Source: an uncultured Duganella sp. (lineage in GTDB: Bacteria; Pseudomonadota; Gammaproteobacteria; Burkholderiales; Burkholderiaceae). From it: a stretch of DNA of 38,996 nucleotides. The notes beneath the pieces are model-generated. The model worked only from the letters and a program-made list of their open reading frames with translations, did not search any database and was not told where the DNA came from. The stretch's first letter is position 1. The number at the start of each line of letters is the position of its first letter. The translations under genes and the position numbers were made by a program. The stretch lies in assembly GCA_946482635.1 (NCBI GenBank), contig CAMLSG010000019.1, forward strand, positions 1-38,996. The letters run 5' to 3'. Positions 15,743 to 25,382 of this stretch are shown here, in pieces.

Positions 15743-16993
15743 ATGCCGTTTGAATGGCTGGTTGGCCTGCGCTATACACGCGCTGGCAGGCGCAATGGGC
15801 GCAATAGTTTCATCTCCTTTATCTCCGCGATTTCGATGGCAGGCATCGCTCTTGGCGTAACGGCCCTGATCGTGGTGCTGTCCGTCTACAACGGCTTCCA
15901 GACCGTGGTGACCGAGCGCATGGTGTCGGTGCTGGGCCATGTGGAAGTCTACGAAGTGAGCGGCGCAGGGCTGGGCGACTGGCGCGCAGTCGCTGCCGAT
16001 GCCGCCCGCAACCCGCAGGTGAAGGGCGCCGCGCCATTCGTCGAAATGCAGGGGATGCTGGTGCATGGAGGCGATTTGCTGCGTCCGTCCATCGTGCGCG
16101 GGATACTGCCAGACGAGGAGCCGAAGGTTTCCGATATCGGCAAGCAGATGAAGGAGGGTTCGCTTGACGTGCTGCAGCCCGGCACCTTCAATATCATCCT
16201 CGGAGCGGAACTGGCGCGCGAGCTGGAAGTGAAAGTAGGCGACAAGGTGGCCCTGGCGCTGGCGCAAGGCAATTCCGTGTCGAATATGGCGCCAACCATG
16301 CGTTCCTTCACCGTGTCGGGCACTTTTGAGGCCGGCCACAACGAATTCGATTCCGGGCTGGCGCTCGTTCATTTGAGCGACGCCCAGGAGCTGATCAACG
16401 TCAGCGGCCCGTTTGGGCTGCGCCTGCGCCTGCAGGATATGCAGAAAGCCCCTGCGGTGGCCGATGAACTGCGCACCGTCATGCCGGGCCGGCTGGTGAT
16501 TCGCGACTGGACCAAGCTCAATTCGGGATGGTTCGCCGCCGTGAAATCGCAGAAGAACATGATGTTCATTATCCTGACCCTGATCATCGCGGTGGCGGCC
16601 TTCAACCTGGTCGCCACGCTGGTGATGACGGTGACGGACAAGCAGGCCGACATCGCAATCCTGCGCACGCTGGGCGCTTCGCCGTTCTCGATCATGAAGA
16701 TATTCGTGGTGCAGGGCGCGCTGGTCGGCGTGGCCGGTACCGCCATCGGCGTCGTCATCGGGGTCCTGGTGGCCCTGAATGTCGGTGCGATCGTGGGCGG
16801 CATCGAAAGCCTGTTTGGCGTGCACTTCCTGTCCAAGCAAATCTATTTCATCAGCGCCGTGCCATCCGACCTGCGCTGGAGCGACGTCGCCTCGATCGGC
16901 GTCACTTCCTTGTTCCTGGCACTTGTCTCTACCCTTTATCCAAGCTGGTGGGCCGCCCGCGTGAAACCTGCGGAGGCACTGCGTTATGAGTAA
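15743..16993 (+). CDS. lolC: lipoprotein-releasing ABC transporter permease (LolC/LolE family), copy 1
   Basis: A 416-residue inner-membrane permease of the complex that extracts outer-membrane lipoproteins and hands them to LolA. The N-terminal [20 protein letters not shown] precedes the first membrane helix (about residues 25-50). A large periplasmic MacB-like domain lies at about residues 55-265, and three more helices follow, with [20 protein letters not shown] and the final [14 protein letters not shown] at 15743 was chosen over frames starting earlier because the upstream codons run into the promoter region of the divergent gene. The Shine-Dalgarno is weak. It overlaps the next permease by 8 bases. 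Confidence 0.92.
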   Translation: MPFEWLVGLRYTRAGRRNGRNSFISFISAISMAGIALGVTALIVVLSVYNGFQTVVTERMVSVLGHVEVYEVSGAGLGDWRAVAADAARNPQVKGAAPFVEMQGMLVHGGDLLRPSIVRGILPDEEPKVSDIGKQMKEGSLDVLQPGTFNIILGAELARELEVKVGDKVALALAQGNSVSNMAPTMRSFTVSGTFEAGHNEFDSGLALVHLSDAQELINVSGPFGLRLRLQDMQKAPAVADELRTVMPGRLVIRDWTKLNSGWFAAVKSQKNMMFIILTLIIAVAAFNLVATLVMTVTDKQADIAILRTLGASPFSIMKIFVVQGALVGVAGTAIGVVIGVLVALNVGAIVGGIESLFGVHFLSKQIYFISAVPSDLRWSDVASIGVTSLFLALVSTLYPSWWAARVKPAEALRYE

Positions 16994-18248
16994 AAACCTG
17001 CCATTCGAATGGATTGTCGGCCTGCGCTATACCCGCGCGGGCAAGCGCAATAGCCGCAACAGCTTCATTTCCTTTATTTCCCTGATCTCAGTGGGCGGCA
17101 TCGCGCTTGGCGTAGGCGCCATGATCATCATCCTGTCGGTGATGAACGGCTTCCGCAAGGACGTTACCGGCCGCATGCTGTCGGTGCTGGCCCACGTTGA
17201 AGTGTTCGAGCGCGGCACCAGCCTGCCTGATTGGCAAGCTCTCGCCAAAAAGCTGCAGGCCAACCCCGAAGTGAAGGGCGCTGCGCCGTTCGTGCAGGCC
17301 CAGGCCATGCTGTCGCACGGCGGCGAAGCCTTGCGGCCGGCCATTGTGCGCGGGGTGCTGCCCGGGGCGGAGCCGAATGTGTCCGACCTGGCAAAGACTA
17401 CCCGTTACGGCAGTTTTAACGACCTGCAGCCGGGCGAGTTCCGCATCGTGCTGGGAATCGACCTGGCGCGCGCCCTGCAAGTGAACCTGGGCGATAAAGT
17501 GACCATGGTGCTGCCGCAGGGGACCGTGACCCCGGCAGGGATCGTGCCGCGCATGCGCAATTTCACCGTGGCCGGCGTGTTCGTGGCCGGGCACCAGGAA
17601 TTCGACGGCGGCATGGCCTTCATCCATATCGAGGACGCGCAAAGGCTGCTGCGCCTGGACGGGCCGGCCGGCTTGCGCCTGCGCCTGGAAGACATGCATC
17701 GCGCGCCCGAAGTGGCTGCCGAGCTGCAAAAGCTGATACCGAAGGAAATGACTGTACGGGATTGGTCAAAACTCAATGCGACCTGGTTCGCAGCGGTGCA
17801 AACTGAGAAACGCATGATGTTCGTGGTGCTGGCGCTGATCGTGGCGGTGGCGGCTTTCAATCTCGTCTCGACCCTGGTGATGACGGTGACGGACAAACAG
17901 GCCGATATTGCCATCCTGCGCACGATCGGCGCTTCGCCGCGCTCGATCCAGAAGATTTTCGTGATCCAGGGAGCGCTCGTGGGCCTGCTTGGCGCGGCGC
18001 TTGGCGTGGCCGGCGGCGTGCTGGTGTCGCTGAACATCGATGTCATTGTTCCATTTATTGAAAACCTCTTGGGAGTGCAGTTCTTGTCGAAGGATATCTA
18101 CACAATCAGCACAGTGCCATCGGACATGCACTGGTCCGATGTCGGCGTAATCGGCGTGGTGGCCGTGCTGCTGGCGTTCGTGGCGACCTTGTACCCGAGC
18201 CGCTGGGCGGCCAACGTCAAACCTGCGGAGGCGCTGCGTTATGAGTAA
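16986..18248 (+). CDS. lolE: lipoprotein-releasing ABC transporter permease (LolC/LolE family), copy 2
   Basis: A 420-residue paralogue of the preceding permease with the same order of parts: [20 protein letters not shown], first helix, periplasmic domain, three helices with [20 protein letters not shown], and the end [11 protein letters not shown]. Similarity runs through the whole protein and the 3' ends are nearly identical at DNA level, so the pair looks like a tandem duplication. Assignment of LolC versus LolE is arbitrary here: both resemble each other more than either resembles the E. coli pair. Two different permeases would make a heterodimer with LolD. The start overlaps the upstream stop by 8 bases, and its own stop overlaps lolD by 8. 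Confidence 0.9.
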   Translation: MSKNLPFEWIVGLRYTRAGKRNSRNSFISFISLISVGGIALGVGAMIIILSVMNGFRKDVTGRMLSVLAHVEVFERGTSLPDWQALAKKLQANPEVKGAAPFVQAQAMLSHGGEALRPAIVRGVLPGAEPNVSDLAKTTRYGSFNDLQPGEFRIVLGIDLARALQVNLGDKVTMVLPQGTVTPAGIVPRMRNFTVAGVFVAGHQEFDGGMAFIHIEDAQRLLRLDGPAGLRLRLEDMHRAPEVAAELQKLIPKEMTVRDWSKLNATWFAAVQTEKRMMFVVLALIVAVAAFNLVSTLVMTVTDKQADIAILRTIGASPRSIQKIFVIQGALVGLLGAALGVAGGVLVSLNIDVIVPFIENLLGVQFLSKDIYTISTVPSDMHWSDVGVIGVVAVLLAFVATLYPSRWAANVKPAEALRYE

Positions 18249-18918
18249 TGTGCTGAGCTGCCGTGACCTCGGCAAGACCTTCACCCAGGGCAATTACAAG
18301 GTCAAGGTACTGGAAAAGATCAACCTGTCGGTGGCGCGCGGCGAGCGCGTGGCGATCGTCGGCGCCTCCGGCTCGGGAAAATCGACGCTGCTGCACCTGC
18401 TGGGCGGCCTGGATACCCCAAGCACCGGCAACGTGGTCCTGAAGGGAAGCGATTTCGCCACGATGAACGAGGCTGCGCGGGGCGACTTGCGCAACCGTGA
18501 GCTGGGCTTCGTCTACCAGTTCCACCACCTGCTGCCCGAGTTCTCGGCGCTGGACAACGTGGCGATGCCGCTGCTGATCCGTCGCATGAAGCGTGCCGAA
18601 GCGGAGCAGAAGGCGCGCGAGATGCTGGCCCGCGTCGGGCTCGAGAAGCGCGTGACCCACGTGCCGGGCGAACTGTCCGGCGGCGAACGCCAGCGCGTGG
18701 CACTGGCCCGGGCGCTGGTAACGCAGCCCGCCTGCGTGCTGGCCGATGAACCGACCGGCAACCTGGATCACACGACTGCGGAGAATGTGTTCGACCTGAT
18801 GCTCGAACTGTCGCGCACCCTCGGCACGGCCTTCATCATCGTGACCCACGATGCCGGCCTGGCCGAGCGCTGCGACCGCATGCTGCGTTTGACTGACGAA
18901 GGCTTGAACCCTGCCTGA
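18241..18918 (+). CDS. lolD: lipoprotein-releasing system ATP-binding protein LolD
   Basis: A 225-residue ABC ATPase that powers lipoprotein extraction by the LolC/E permeases. Walker A is GASGSGKST at residues 41-49, the Q-loop is in [17 protein letters not shown], the signature is [15 protein letters not shown], Walker B is [11 protein letters not shown], and the switch His is in [16 protein letters not shown] sequence is characteristic of LolD rather than MacB. It overlaps the upstream permease by 8 bases with identical overlap geometry to the first junction, giving a tightly coupled lolCED operon. Confidence 0.96.
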   Translation: MSNVLSCRDLGKTFTQGNYKVKVLEKINLSVARGERVAIVGASGSGKSTLLHLLGGLDTPSTGNVVLKGSDFATMNEAARGDLRNRELGFVYQFHHLLPEFSALDNVAMPLLIRRMKRAEAEQKAREMLARVGLEKRVTHVPGELSGGERQRVALARALVTQPACVLADEPTGNLDHTTAENVFDLMLELSRTLGTAFIIVTHDAGLAERCDRMLRLTDEGLNPA

Positions 18919-18928
18919 GGCCCGCGCC

Positions 18929-19732
18929 ATGTGGATCGATACCCACTGCCACCTTGATGCCCACGAGTTCGGCGGCCAGTCGCTGGCGCTGGCTGCGCAG
19001 GCGCGCGAACGCGGCGTGGGGATGGTGGTGATCCCGGCAGTGGACCGCGCCAATTTCGCCGTAGTGCGCGACCTGGCGCACCAGGCGCCGAATGCCGGTT
19101 ATGCGCTGGGCATTCATCCGATCTACGTGCCGCATGCGTTGGAAGACGACCTGGGGGCCATGCGCGAGGCCGTGGCGCAGGCGATGGACGACCCGCGCTT
19201 CGTGGCGATTGGCGAGATCGGCCTGGATTTCTTCATTCCCATGCTGTGCGAGCCGGATATGCGCGAAAAGCAGGTCTTTTTTCTGCGCGAGCAGCTCAAG
19301 ATCGCGCGCGATTTCAAATTGCCGGTGCTGTGCCACGTGCGCAAGTCGCAGGACCAGGTCCTGAAGCACGTGCGGCAAGTCGGGCCTGCGGGCGGTATCG
19401 CACACGCATTCAACGGCAGTTTCCAGCAGGCGCAGGCCTATATCGATGCCGGATTCAAGCTTGGATTCGGCGGCAACCTGACGTTCACCCGCGCGCTGCA
19501 GATCCGCCGCCTGGCGGCTGAATTGCCGCTGTCGTCCATCGTGGTCGAGACGGATGCGCCGGATATTGCCCCTTCCTGGGTGCATCCGGGCGTGAACACG
19601 CCGGCCGAGGTGGCGGGGATCGGCGAAGCGCTGGCCGCCTTGCGCGGCGAGCAGCCGGCCGCTGTCGCCTCGGCGACAACCCAAAATGCGTTGGACGTGA
19701 TGCCGCGCTTGCGGGCCTTGATGGCCGCCTGA
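18929..19732 (+). CDS. TatD family metal-dependent hydrolase
   Basis: A 267-residue TIM-barrel hydrolase. Metal ligands of the family appear in order: H6-C-H8 (DTHCHLD), E in AIGEIGLDF, H in LCHVRKSQD, H in IAHAFNGS, and D in VVETDAPDIAPS. TatD-type proteins act as 3'-5' DNases in DNA repair or on D-aminoacyl-tRNA-like substrates, and which one applies cannot be read here. The gene lies 10 bases after lolD and 25 bases before comEC in the same direction, so it probably belongs to that transcript. Confidence 0.92.
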   Translation: MWIDTHCHLDAHEFGGQSLALAAQARERGVGMVVIPAVDRANFAVVRDLAHQAPNAGYALGIHPIYVPHALEDDLGAMREAVAQAMDDPRFVAIGEIGLDFFIPMLCEPDMREKQVFFLREQLKIARDFKLPVLCHVRKSQDQVLKHVRQVGPAGGIAHAFNGSFQQAQAYIDAGFKLGFGGNLTFTRALQIRRLAAELPLSSIVVETDAPDIAPSWVHPGVNTPAEVAGIGEALAALRGEQPAAVASATTQNALDVMPRLRALMAA

Positions 19733-19757
19733 CCGGCCAGCCAGCCGGGGAGGGGAG

Positions 19758-22226
19758 ATGCGGTGCGCAATCCTCGGCCTGATCGGCGGCGTCGCCTGGC
19801 TCCAGGCTCAGGCAGTGTTGCCGGGAACCGGCGTGCAATTGGCATGCGCGCTGGGAGCATGCTTTGCCGCGGCGGCTGCCGGAAGGATGGCGCGGCGCGC
19901 TCCCGCCATGCTGCGCGCAGGGCTGGCCGCAACGGCGGGCGCGCTGGCGGGCTTCGCGTGGGCCTCCTTCGTCGCCCAGGCAGCCCTCTCCAGCGAGCTG
20001 GCCAAGGCCGATGAAGGGCGCGACTTCGAAATAGTCGGCACGATCGACAGCCTGCCAAGCCGGCAGGACGGCAGCACCCGCTTCAATTTCGCCGTCGAAT
20101 CCCCATCGGCCGTGCCGCCGCGCATTGTGCTGTCCTGGTACGCAGGGACGCGCGCAGGAAGCAGCGCGCCGCCGCCCGAATTGCTGCCGGGCGAGCGCTG
20201 GCGGCTGAAAGTTCGCCTGCAAAGGCCGCACGGAAATGCCAACCCATTCGGGTTCGACTACGAACTGTGGCTGCTGGAGCAGGGCATCCGCGCGACCGGC
20301 TATGTCCGCGCCGAAGGCCGCAATGAACGGCTGTCCGGCTTCGTCCCGAGCGCGCACAATGCGGTCGAGCGCTCCCGCCATGCCATCCGCGAACATATCA
20401 ATGCAGCGCTCCCGGACGCGCGCTATGCCGGTGTGATTGCCGCCCTGGCGATGGGCGACCAGCGCGCGATCTCGCAGCAGGATTGGCAAATGTTCAGCCG
20501 AACGGGGATTTCGCATCTCGTTTCCATTTCAGGCCTGCACATCACCATGATTGCCGGCCTGGTGGCGTGGCTGGTGGGCTGCTTGTGGCGCAAATCGTTC
20601 TTCGTGCCCGAATGGCAGTTGCCCTTGCTGCTGCCTTCCGCGCGGCTGGCGGTGATCGCAGGGTTTTTCGCCGCGTGGGGATACGTGGCGTTGGCCGGAT
20701 TCGGGGTGCCGGCGCAACGCACCTTGTACATGCTGGCGGTGGTGGCGCTGGCAGTGTGGCTGGACCGGCTATCCGCAATCTCGCACGTGCTGGCATTGGC
20801 TGCAGGCGTGGTGGTGATCCTCGACCCCTGGGCAGTGATGTGGCCGGGATTCTGGCTGTCGTTTGGTGCAGTCGCTGCGATCCTGTACGCGACGGTGGGC
20901 CGGATGTCGCATGCAGGTACCGCGCCGTCCCACGGCGAATTCGCATCGGCGATGCCCGGCGGCGGCGCTTTGCCGCCCGGCGCCGGGTGGCATGCAGCAT
21001 GGTTCGCTCGCCTGCGCGAGAACCTGCGCCTTGCGGCCGTGACGCAGCTGGCGGTGACGGTCGGCCTTGTCCCCCTGACGATGCTGCTGTTTTCCCAAGT
21101 TTCCGTGATCAGCCCACTGGCGAACGCCATCGCAATCCCTGTCATCAGCCTGCTGGTCACCCCGCTGGCTCTCGCCGGGAGCGTCTTGCCGAGTCTATTG
21201 GCGGCGCCAGTGCTGCAATGCGCGCACTGGCTGCTGGAAGCGTTGCTCGACATGCTGCAATGGCTCTCCGCCCAGCCACTGGCGGTCTGGTCGGCGCCAG
21301 CGCCAGGCTGGCCCATATTTGCTTTCGCCCTCGCCGGAACCGCTTGGATGCTGGCGCCACGCGGATGGCCTTTGCGCTGGCTGGGACTGGCCTGCTGGCT
21401 ACCGTTGCTATCCGCGCAGCCAACGAGCCCGCCGGCCGGCGAATTGCGCGCGATCGCCTTCGATGTAGGACAGGGCATGGCCATACTGATCGAGACCGGC
21501 GGGCACCGCCTGTTGTACGACTCCGGTCCGGCCTACACGCCGGAAACCAACGGCGGCAACCGGGTGATCCTTCCTTACCTGCGGGCGCGCGGCATCAACG
21601 CGCTGGACGGCATGATCGTCACCCACAGCGATACTGACCATTCCGGCGGCGCCCTGGCGGTATTGCGCGACATTCGTACCGGCTGGGTGCTGTCATCGCT
21701 GCCAGCCGGGCACCCGATCGCGGCGGCATCGCCGCGGCACGCGCATTGCATGGCGGGGCAGCAATGGGAGTGGGACGGCATCCGCTTTGAATTGCTGCAG
21801 CCGTCGGCCGCCAGTTATGGCGACCCGAGCCTGAAGCCCAATGCCCGCGGTTGCACCTTGCGCATGACGACCAGGACCGCCAGCTTGCTGCTTCCCGCCG
21901 ATATCGAAGCTCCACAGGAGGCAGCGCTGGTGGCGGCGGTGCCGGAAAAGCTGCGTGCCGATGTGCTCCTTGTTCCCCACCATGGCAGTGGCACCTCATC
22001 GACACCCGGCTTCCTGGCGGCGGTACAGCCGCAGCACGCAGTTTTTCAGCTGGGATACCGCAACCGATACCACCATCCGCGTGCCGACGTGCTGCAACGA
22101 TACGTGGACATGGGCGCCGCTATCTGGCGCACCGATGAAGCCGGCGCCGTGACGCTCGCGTTCGGCGACCGGGTGGACGTCACTGCATGGCGCGCGCAGC
22201 ATCCGCGCTACTGGTACGGACGCTAA
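19758..22226 (+). CDS. comEC: DNA internalization-related competence protein ComEC/Rec2
   Basis: An 822-residue inner-membrane channel for single-stranded DNA uptake. The N-terminus has a hydrophobic DUF4131 region (residues 1-200), then the competence domain with HLVSISGLHITMIAGLVAW and several membrane helices up to about residue 560. The C-terminus is a metallo-beta-lactamase-like domain: AFDVGQGMAILIETG, THSDTDHSGG and LLVPHHGSGTSS, with the metal-binding HxxxDH-type residues kept. The length is normal and no frameshift is seen. ATG at 19758 follows GGGGAGGGG. An intact gene suggests capacity for natural transformation, provided pili and ComEA exist elsewhere. Confidence 0.95.
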   Translation: MRCAILGLIGGVAWLQAQAVLPGTGVQLACALGACFAAAAAGRMARRAPAMLRAGLAATAGALAGFAWASFVAQAALSSELAKADEGRDFEIVGTIDSLPSRQDGSTRFNFAVESPSAVPPRIVLSWYAGTRAGSSAPPPELLPGERWRLKVRLQRPHGNANPFGFDYELWLLEQGIRATGYVRAEGRNERLSGFVPSAHNAVERSRHAIREHINAALPDARYAGVIAALAMGDQRAISQQDWQMFSRTGISHLVSISGLHITMIAGLVAWLVGCLWRKSFFVPEWQLPLLLPSARLAVIAGFFAAWGYVALAGFGVPAQRTLYMLAVVALAVWLDRLSAISHVLALAAGVVVILDPWAVMWPGFWLSFGAVAAILYATVGRMSHAGTAPSHGEFASAMPGGGALPPGAGWHAAWFARLRENLRLAAVTQLAVTVGLVPLTMLLFSQVSVISPLANAIAIPVISLLVTPLALAGSVLPSLLAAPVLQCAHWLLEALLDMLQWLSAQPLAVWSAPAPGWPIFAFALAGTAWMLAPRGWPLRWLGLACWLPLLSAQPTSPPAGELRAIAFDVGQGMAILIETGGHRLLYDSGPAYTPETNGGNRVILPYLRARGINALDGMIVTHSDTDHSGGALAVLRDIRTGWVLSSLPAGHPIAAASPRHAHCMAGQQWEWDGIRFELLQPSAASYGDPSLKPNARGCTLRMTTRTASLLLPADIEAPQEAALVAAVPEKLRADVLLVPHHGSGTSSTPGFLAAVQPQHAVFQLGYRNRYHHPRADVLQRYVDMGAAIWRTDEAGAVTLAFGDRVDVTAWRAQHPRYWYGR

Positions 22227-22329
22227 CGGCAACAGGATGTGCTTTATGACAACGTTGATGTGGTAATTGCTACAAATCAATGTTATCATCTTACTATTTC
22301 ATTATTGTTCGAGCGGAAGGTGCTGCATC

Positions 22330-23781
22330 GTGGCAACAGATTATTGCGTGTATCACGCGGACAGGGCAGCGAACTGGAATTGTGTGGCTTGCGGCACACT
22401 CCTGTGCCAGGAATGTTTTCCGGCCGCCCCGCAGGCGACCCATTCGCTGTATTGCACGATGTGCACCGGCAAGATGCGCTATCTCGGCGTCGGCAATGCG
22501 CTGCCATCGTTCTGGTCGCAGATGCCCCGTTTCTTCGCCTATCCGTTCGCGATGAATGGATTGATTTTCCTCGCCTTGCTCGCCGGCCTGGCCAGCGCAT
22601 CGGCGAAGCTGTTTGTCACGAACAGCATCCTGATCCTGTTGCCGATTTTCATAGTCGTTGCGCTGGCCGTCCGCCAAAGCCTGCGCGTCATCGAATTCTG
22701 CAGCCAGGGCCGGGCCAAGCCGCCAGGAATTTCTGAGCTATTCGACGGCAATCCAACGACGCTCAAGATGTTCGGGCTGATGGTGGCTTACGGCATCATC
22801 GTCGGCTGTGTCGGGCAATTCGGCTTGCTGGGCCTCGTCCTGATCGTCTGCCTGTCGGGTTTGCTGCCGGCCAGCATCATGCTGCTGGCGATCCACGGGA
22901 CCTTGCGGGACGCCCTCGATCCCATCCAGGTCATTCAGTTGGCAGCCCGTATCGGCTGGTCCTATCTCGGCCTGCTCCTGGTATTGCTCATTACCGCGCA
23001 AGGGCCGGAACAGGCGATCGCGCTGATGCCTGCCGGGACACTCAAGCACCTGGCGGAGCACTATCCCTACCTGCTCATCGCAATCTTCGTTGCCACCACC
23101 GCCTATTTCAACATGGTTATGGGCGCGATGATGGGATACCTGCTGTTCCAGCACCACGAAGACCTGGGCATCCAGCCCGACGACGATCATGCGGCCGCGC
23201 CTTTGGACAATCGCGCCCTGGAACTGGCCCGTGCGGTGATCCTTGTGCGGGAATCCCGTTACCCGGATGCGCTGAAGCATATGGCCGGCATGGTTGCCGA
23301 CTATCCGAACGACCTGCAAGTGCTGGAGTATCACCACAAGCTGCTCTGCCAATCGCGCGGCGACCCGGACCGCGTCCAGCTGTACACGGAGCGTTACCTT
23401 CAGGCCTTGCTCGACATGCAGCGCAAGAGCCGCATGACCGCAGTGTTGGAGGCGGCATGCCAGGTGGTGCCAGGCTACAAGCCGAAAAGCATCGCCTTGC
23501 GGCGGGCGCTGGCGGAAGAGTATTTCCTGCAGAAGCGGTTCAAGCCGGCGATTGCGCTGATCGGCATGCTGCACAAGGAGGCGCCAACGAGCGACGAGCT
23601 TCCGGCGGCCTACTATCTGCTGGCGCGCATCTACTCGGAAGGCTTGCGCGAGGATGGCAAGGCCGTCATGATCCTCGATTTCCTGCTCAAGCACCATGCT
23701 GGCCATGCCATCGCCGGCGAGGTCGAGAACTACCGCAAGGTGATCCTGTCGCTGGGGCAGATGGGTCAGGCCACCGTGTGA
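22330..23781 (+). CDS. B-box-like zinc-finger membrane protein with helical-repeat C-terminus
   Basis: A 483-residue protein of unknown function. The start is GTG at 22330, with GAAGG about 10 bases upstream. The next 45 residues are a B-box-type zinc finger with Cys6, His9, Cys18, Cys21, Cys26, Cys29, His38, Cys42 and Cys45. Four to five membrane helices follow (about residues 68-270, for example NGLIFLALLAGLASASA). A cytosolic C-terminus then has TPR-like helices from residue 295 on (ALELARAVILVRESRYPDAL, LPAAYYLLARIYSEGLREDG). A longer version starting at 22267 has no ribosome-binding site. The last 16 bases overlap the convergent rhomboid gene. It probably works as a membrane scaffold, but that is inference. 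Confidence 0.75.
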   Translation: MATDYCVYHADRAANWNCVACGTLLCQECFPAAPQATHSLYCTMCTGKMRYLGVGNALPSFWSQMPRFFAYPFAMNGLIFLALLAGLASASAKLFVTNSILILLPIFIVVALAVRQSLRVIEFCSQGRAKPPGISELFDGNPTTLKMFGLMVAYGIIVGCVGQFGLLGLVLIVCLSGLLPASIMLLAIHGTLRDALDPIQVIQLAARIGWSYLGLLLVLLITAQGPEQAIALMPAGTLKHLAEHYPYLLIAIFVATTAYFNMVMGAMMGYLLFQHHEDLGIQPDDDHAAAPLDNRALELARAVILVRESRYPDALKHMAGMVADYPNDLQVLEYHHKLLCQSRGDPDRVQLYTERYLQALLDMQRKSRMTAVLEAACQVVPGYKPKSIALRRALAEEYFLQKRFKPAIALIGMLHKEAPTSDELPAAYYLLARIYSEGLREDGKAVMILDFLLKHHAGHAIAGEVENYRKVILSLGQMGQATV

Positions 23782-25232
23782 GCGGCCAACTGGCGCGCTT
23801 CTTCGGAATCGGGGAAGCGCTCTTTTAACTGCTCGCGGTAGCGCTGCGCCTGCGCCGGCAGTTGCGCCTTGGCGGACAGGTTGGCCACGGCCTGCAAAAT
23901 TCTCGGCATCATTTCGTGCCGGCATTGCCGTTCCAGCAGGCGGTCGGCCAGGACGGAGAGCGGCTTGATATGTTCGACACGGCCGAGGCGCTGCGCGAGC
24001 AGGAGCGATACCGATTCCGTCAGGGCGGGTTTTTCGGCGCCGCTGCCGGTGTATTCGTGCGCCACTTCCTCGATAAGTTCTTGCAGCGCCGGGTCGCGCG
24101 CGGCCTTGCCGGCCTGCTTGAACAAGGCGTGGACTGTCTCATGGTATTCCCGGCTCGCGGGAGAGATTTTCACGACGCCATACAAGGCGCGCCAGCCGCG
24201 CGAATCGTGCGGATGCGCCTTTACCAACTGCACGGCGGCCCGCCGCGCTTCATCCAGCTTCATCTTGACGACCAGCTCCTGAATCCGTGCCAATGCGGAC
24301 TTGAACGGGGCGTCGTGGTCGATCTTCTCGACGAAATCGCGGTTGTACTTGAGGCCCAGGCGCATCCAGAGCGCAAGCAGCACGAAGCCGAACAACAGCC
24401 CTCCCGTATGCGCCCAGTGTCCAATCCCGTCATTGCCGTTGCTTGCCCCAATCAGTTCATAGCCGACCCAGATCGGGAAAACGATGAGCGCCGGTGCCCG
24501 CACCTGTCCGGTGAAGAAGATCACGTTGTAGAAGAAGTTAATTTTTCTCAGGCCATACAAGGCGATGTACATGCCCATCAAGCCCGAGATCGCGCCCGAC
24601 GCACCCACAGCGCTGTGATCGGTGCCAAGCTCCGACATCCAGAACAACAAGGTGCCGCCCAGGCCGCTGCACAGGTAGAGCAAAAGGAAAACACCGCGTC
24701 CGATCGCGATTTCCAGGGCAAAGCCGAACAGGAACAGGAATACCATATTCCCCAGCAGGTGGCCGAAGCCCCCGTGCAGGAACATATTGGTGATCCAGGT
24801 ATCCCAGCGCGCTTCCCCGGCATTGAAGGCATACGCCCGGGTGCTGACAGAATTGGCCAATTGCTCGAACCGGCTGCGGTCTTCGCGCCACTCCGGGTCG
24901 CTGTCCAACTCCTGATGCAAAGCCTGGGCGAATTCCTTGTCGTAGGCCGCATGCTGGAACTGCAAGTCGCGCCGCTGCTGCTTGCCCTCGCCACCTGCCG
25001 CATCGAGCGCTTCCTGTAATTCTGGGTCGTTACGGCTCAGGTATTGGCGGAACGGCTGTTGCTCGCGTTCGACCAGGCCCGATTCCACATACCAGCGATA
25101 GGCCTGCTCCACCCGTTGCGGGTCTTTGCCCTGATAGAAAAAGAAGACCAGCACGTTGATGAGGATGAGCAGCAGGGTCGCAACGGGCGGATTTTTCCAG
25201 TCTGGCCGGTTTTCTACGGGGACGATGAGCAT
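23766..25232 (-). CDS. rhomboid family intramembrane serine protease
   Basis: A 488-residue membrane protease that cleaves transmembrane substrates within the bilayer. The catalytic Ser212 is in GASGAISG and His275 in HWAHTGG, with the family's HGGFGHLLGNM loop motif upstream. Six helices are expected from about residue 15 to 300. Between the first helix and the HGGFGH motif is a long hydrophilic insert of about 110 residues, rich in Gln, Glu and Arg. After the core comes a soluble helical tail of about 180 residues (LARIQELVVKMKLDEARRAA onward). ATG at 25232 was preferred to an upstream TTG at 25262. The 3' end overlaps the convergent zinc-finger gene by 16 bases. Confidence 0.92.
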   Translation of the reverse strand: MLIVPVENRPDWKNPPVATLLLILINVLVFFFYQGKDPQRVEQAYRWYVESGLVEREQQPFRQYLSRNDPELQEALDAAGGEGKQQRRDLQFQHAAYDKEFAQALHQELDSDPEWREDRSRFEQLANSVSTRAYAFNAGEARWDTWITNMFLHGGFGHLLGNMVFLFLFGFALEIAIGRGVFLLLYLCSGLGGTLLFWMSELGTDHSAVGASGAISGLMGMYIALYGLRKINFFYNVIFFTGQVRAPALIVFPIWVGYELIGASNGNDGIGHWAHTGGLLFGFVLLALWMRLGLKYNRDFVEKIDHDAPFKSALARIQELVVKMKLDEARRAAVQLVKAHPHDSRGWRALYGVVKISPASREYHETVHALFKQAGKAARDPALQELIEEVAHEYTGSGAEKPALTESVSLLLAQRLGRVEHIKPLSVLADRLLERQCRHEMMPRILQAVANLSAKAQLPAQAQRYREQLKERFPDSEEARQLAAHTVA

Positions 25233-25264
25233 CGGATTTGCGCTACGTTGTATACGAGGCAATC

Positions 25265-25292
25265 ATTCTATTGCTATTTGGACATATTTCAA
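25265..25292 (-). promoter_or_regulatory. candidate sigma-70 promoter for the rhomboid gene
   Basis: On the minus strand TTGAAA (25287-25292) and TAGAAT (25265-25270) are 16 bases apart, giving a predicted start near 25258 and a leader of about 26 bases before the ATG at 25232. The divergent gap 25233-25382 is AT-rich. On the plus strand TATAAG at 25374-25379 lies too close to the hydrolase ATG to be its promoter. Confidence 0.5.
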
Positions 25293-25382
25293 AGTTGTAG
25301 CGACTGGCATGGGCGGGCATCCTGAGCGATAATTACATGCTTTGCACGAAACACTTGTTGCCATTGCTTTTAGTATAAGTAA

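Noticed and set aside
25374..25379. TATAAG as a -10 for the alpha/beta hydrolase
   Set aside because: It ends 3 bases before the ATG, leaving no leader, and no matching -35 was found.
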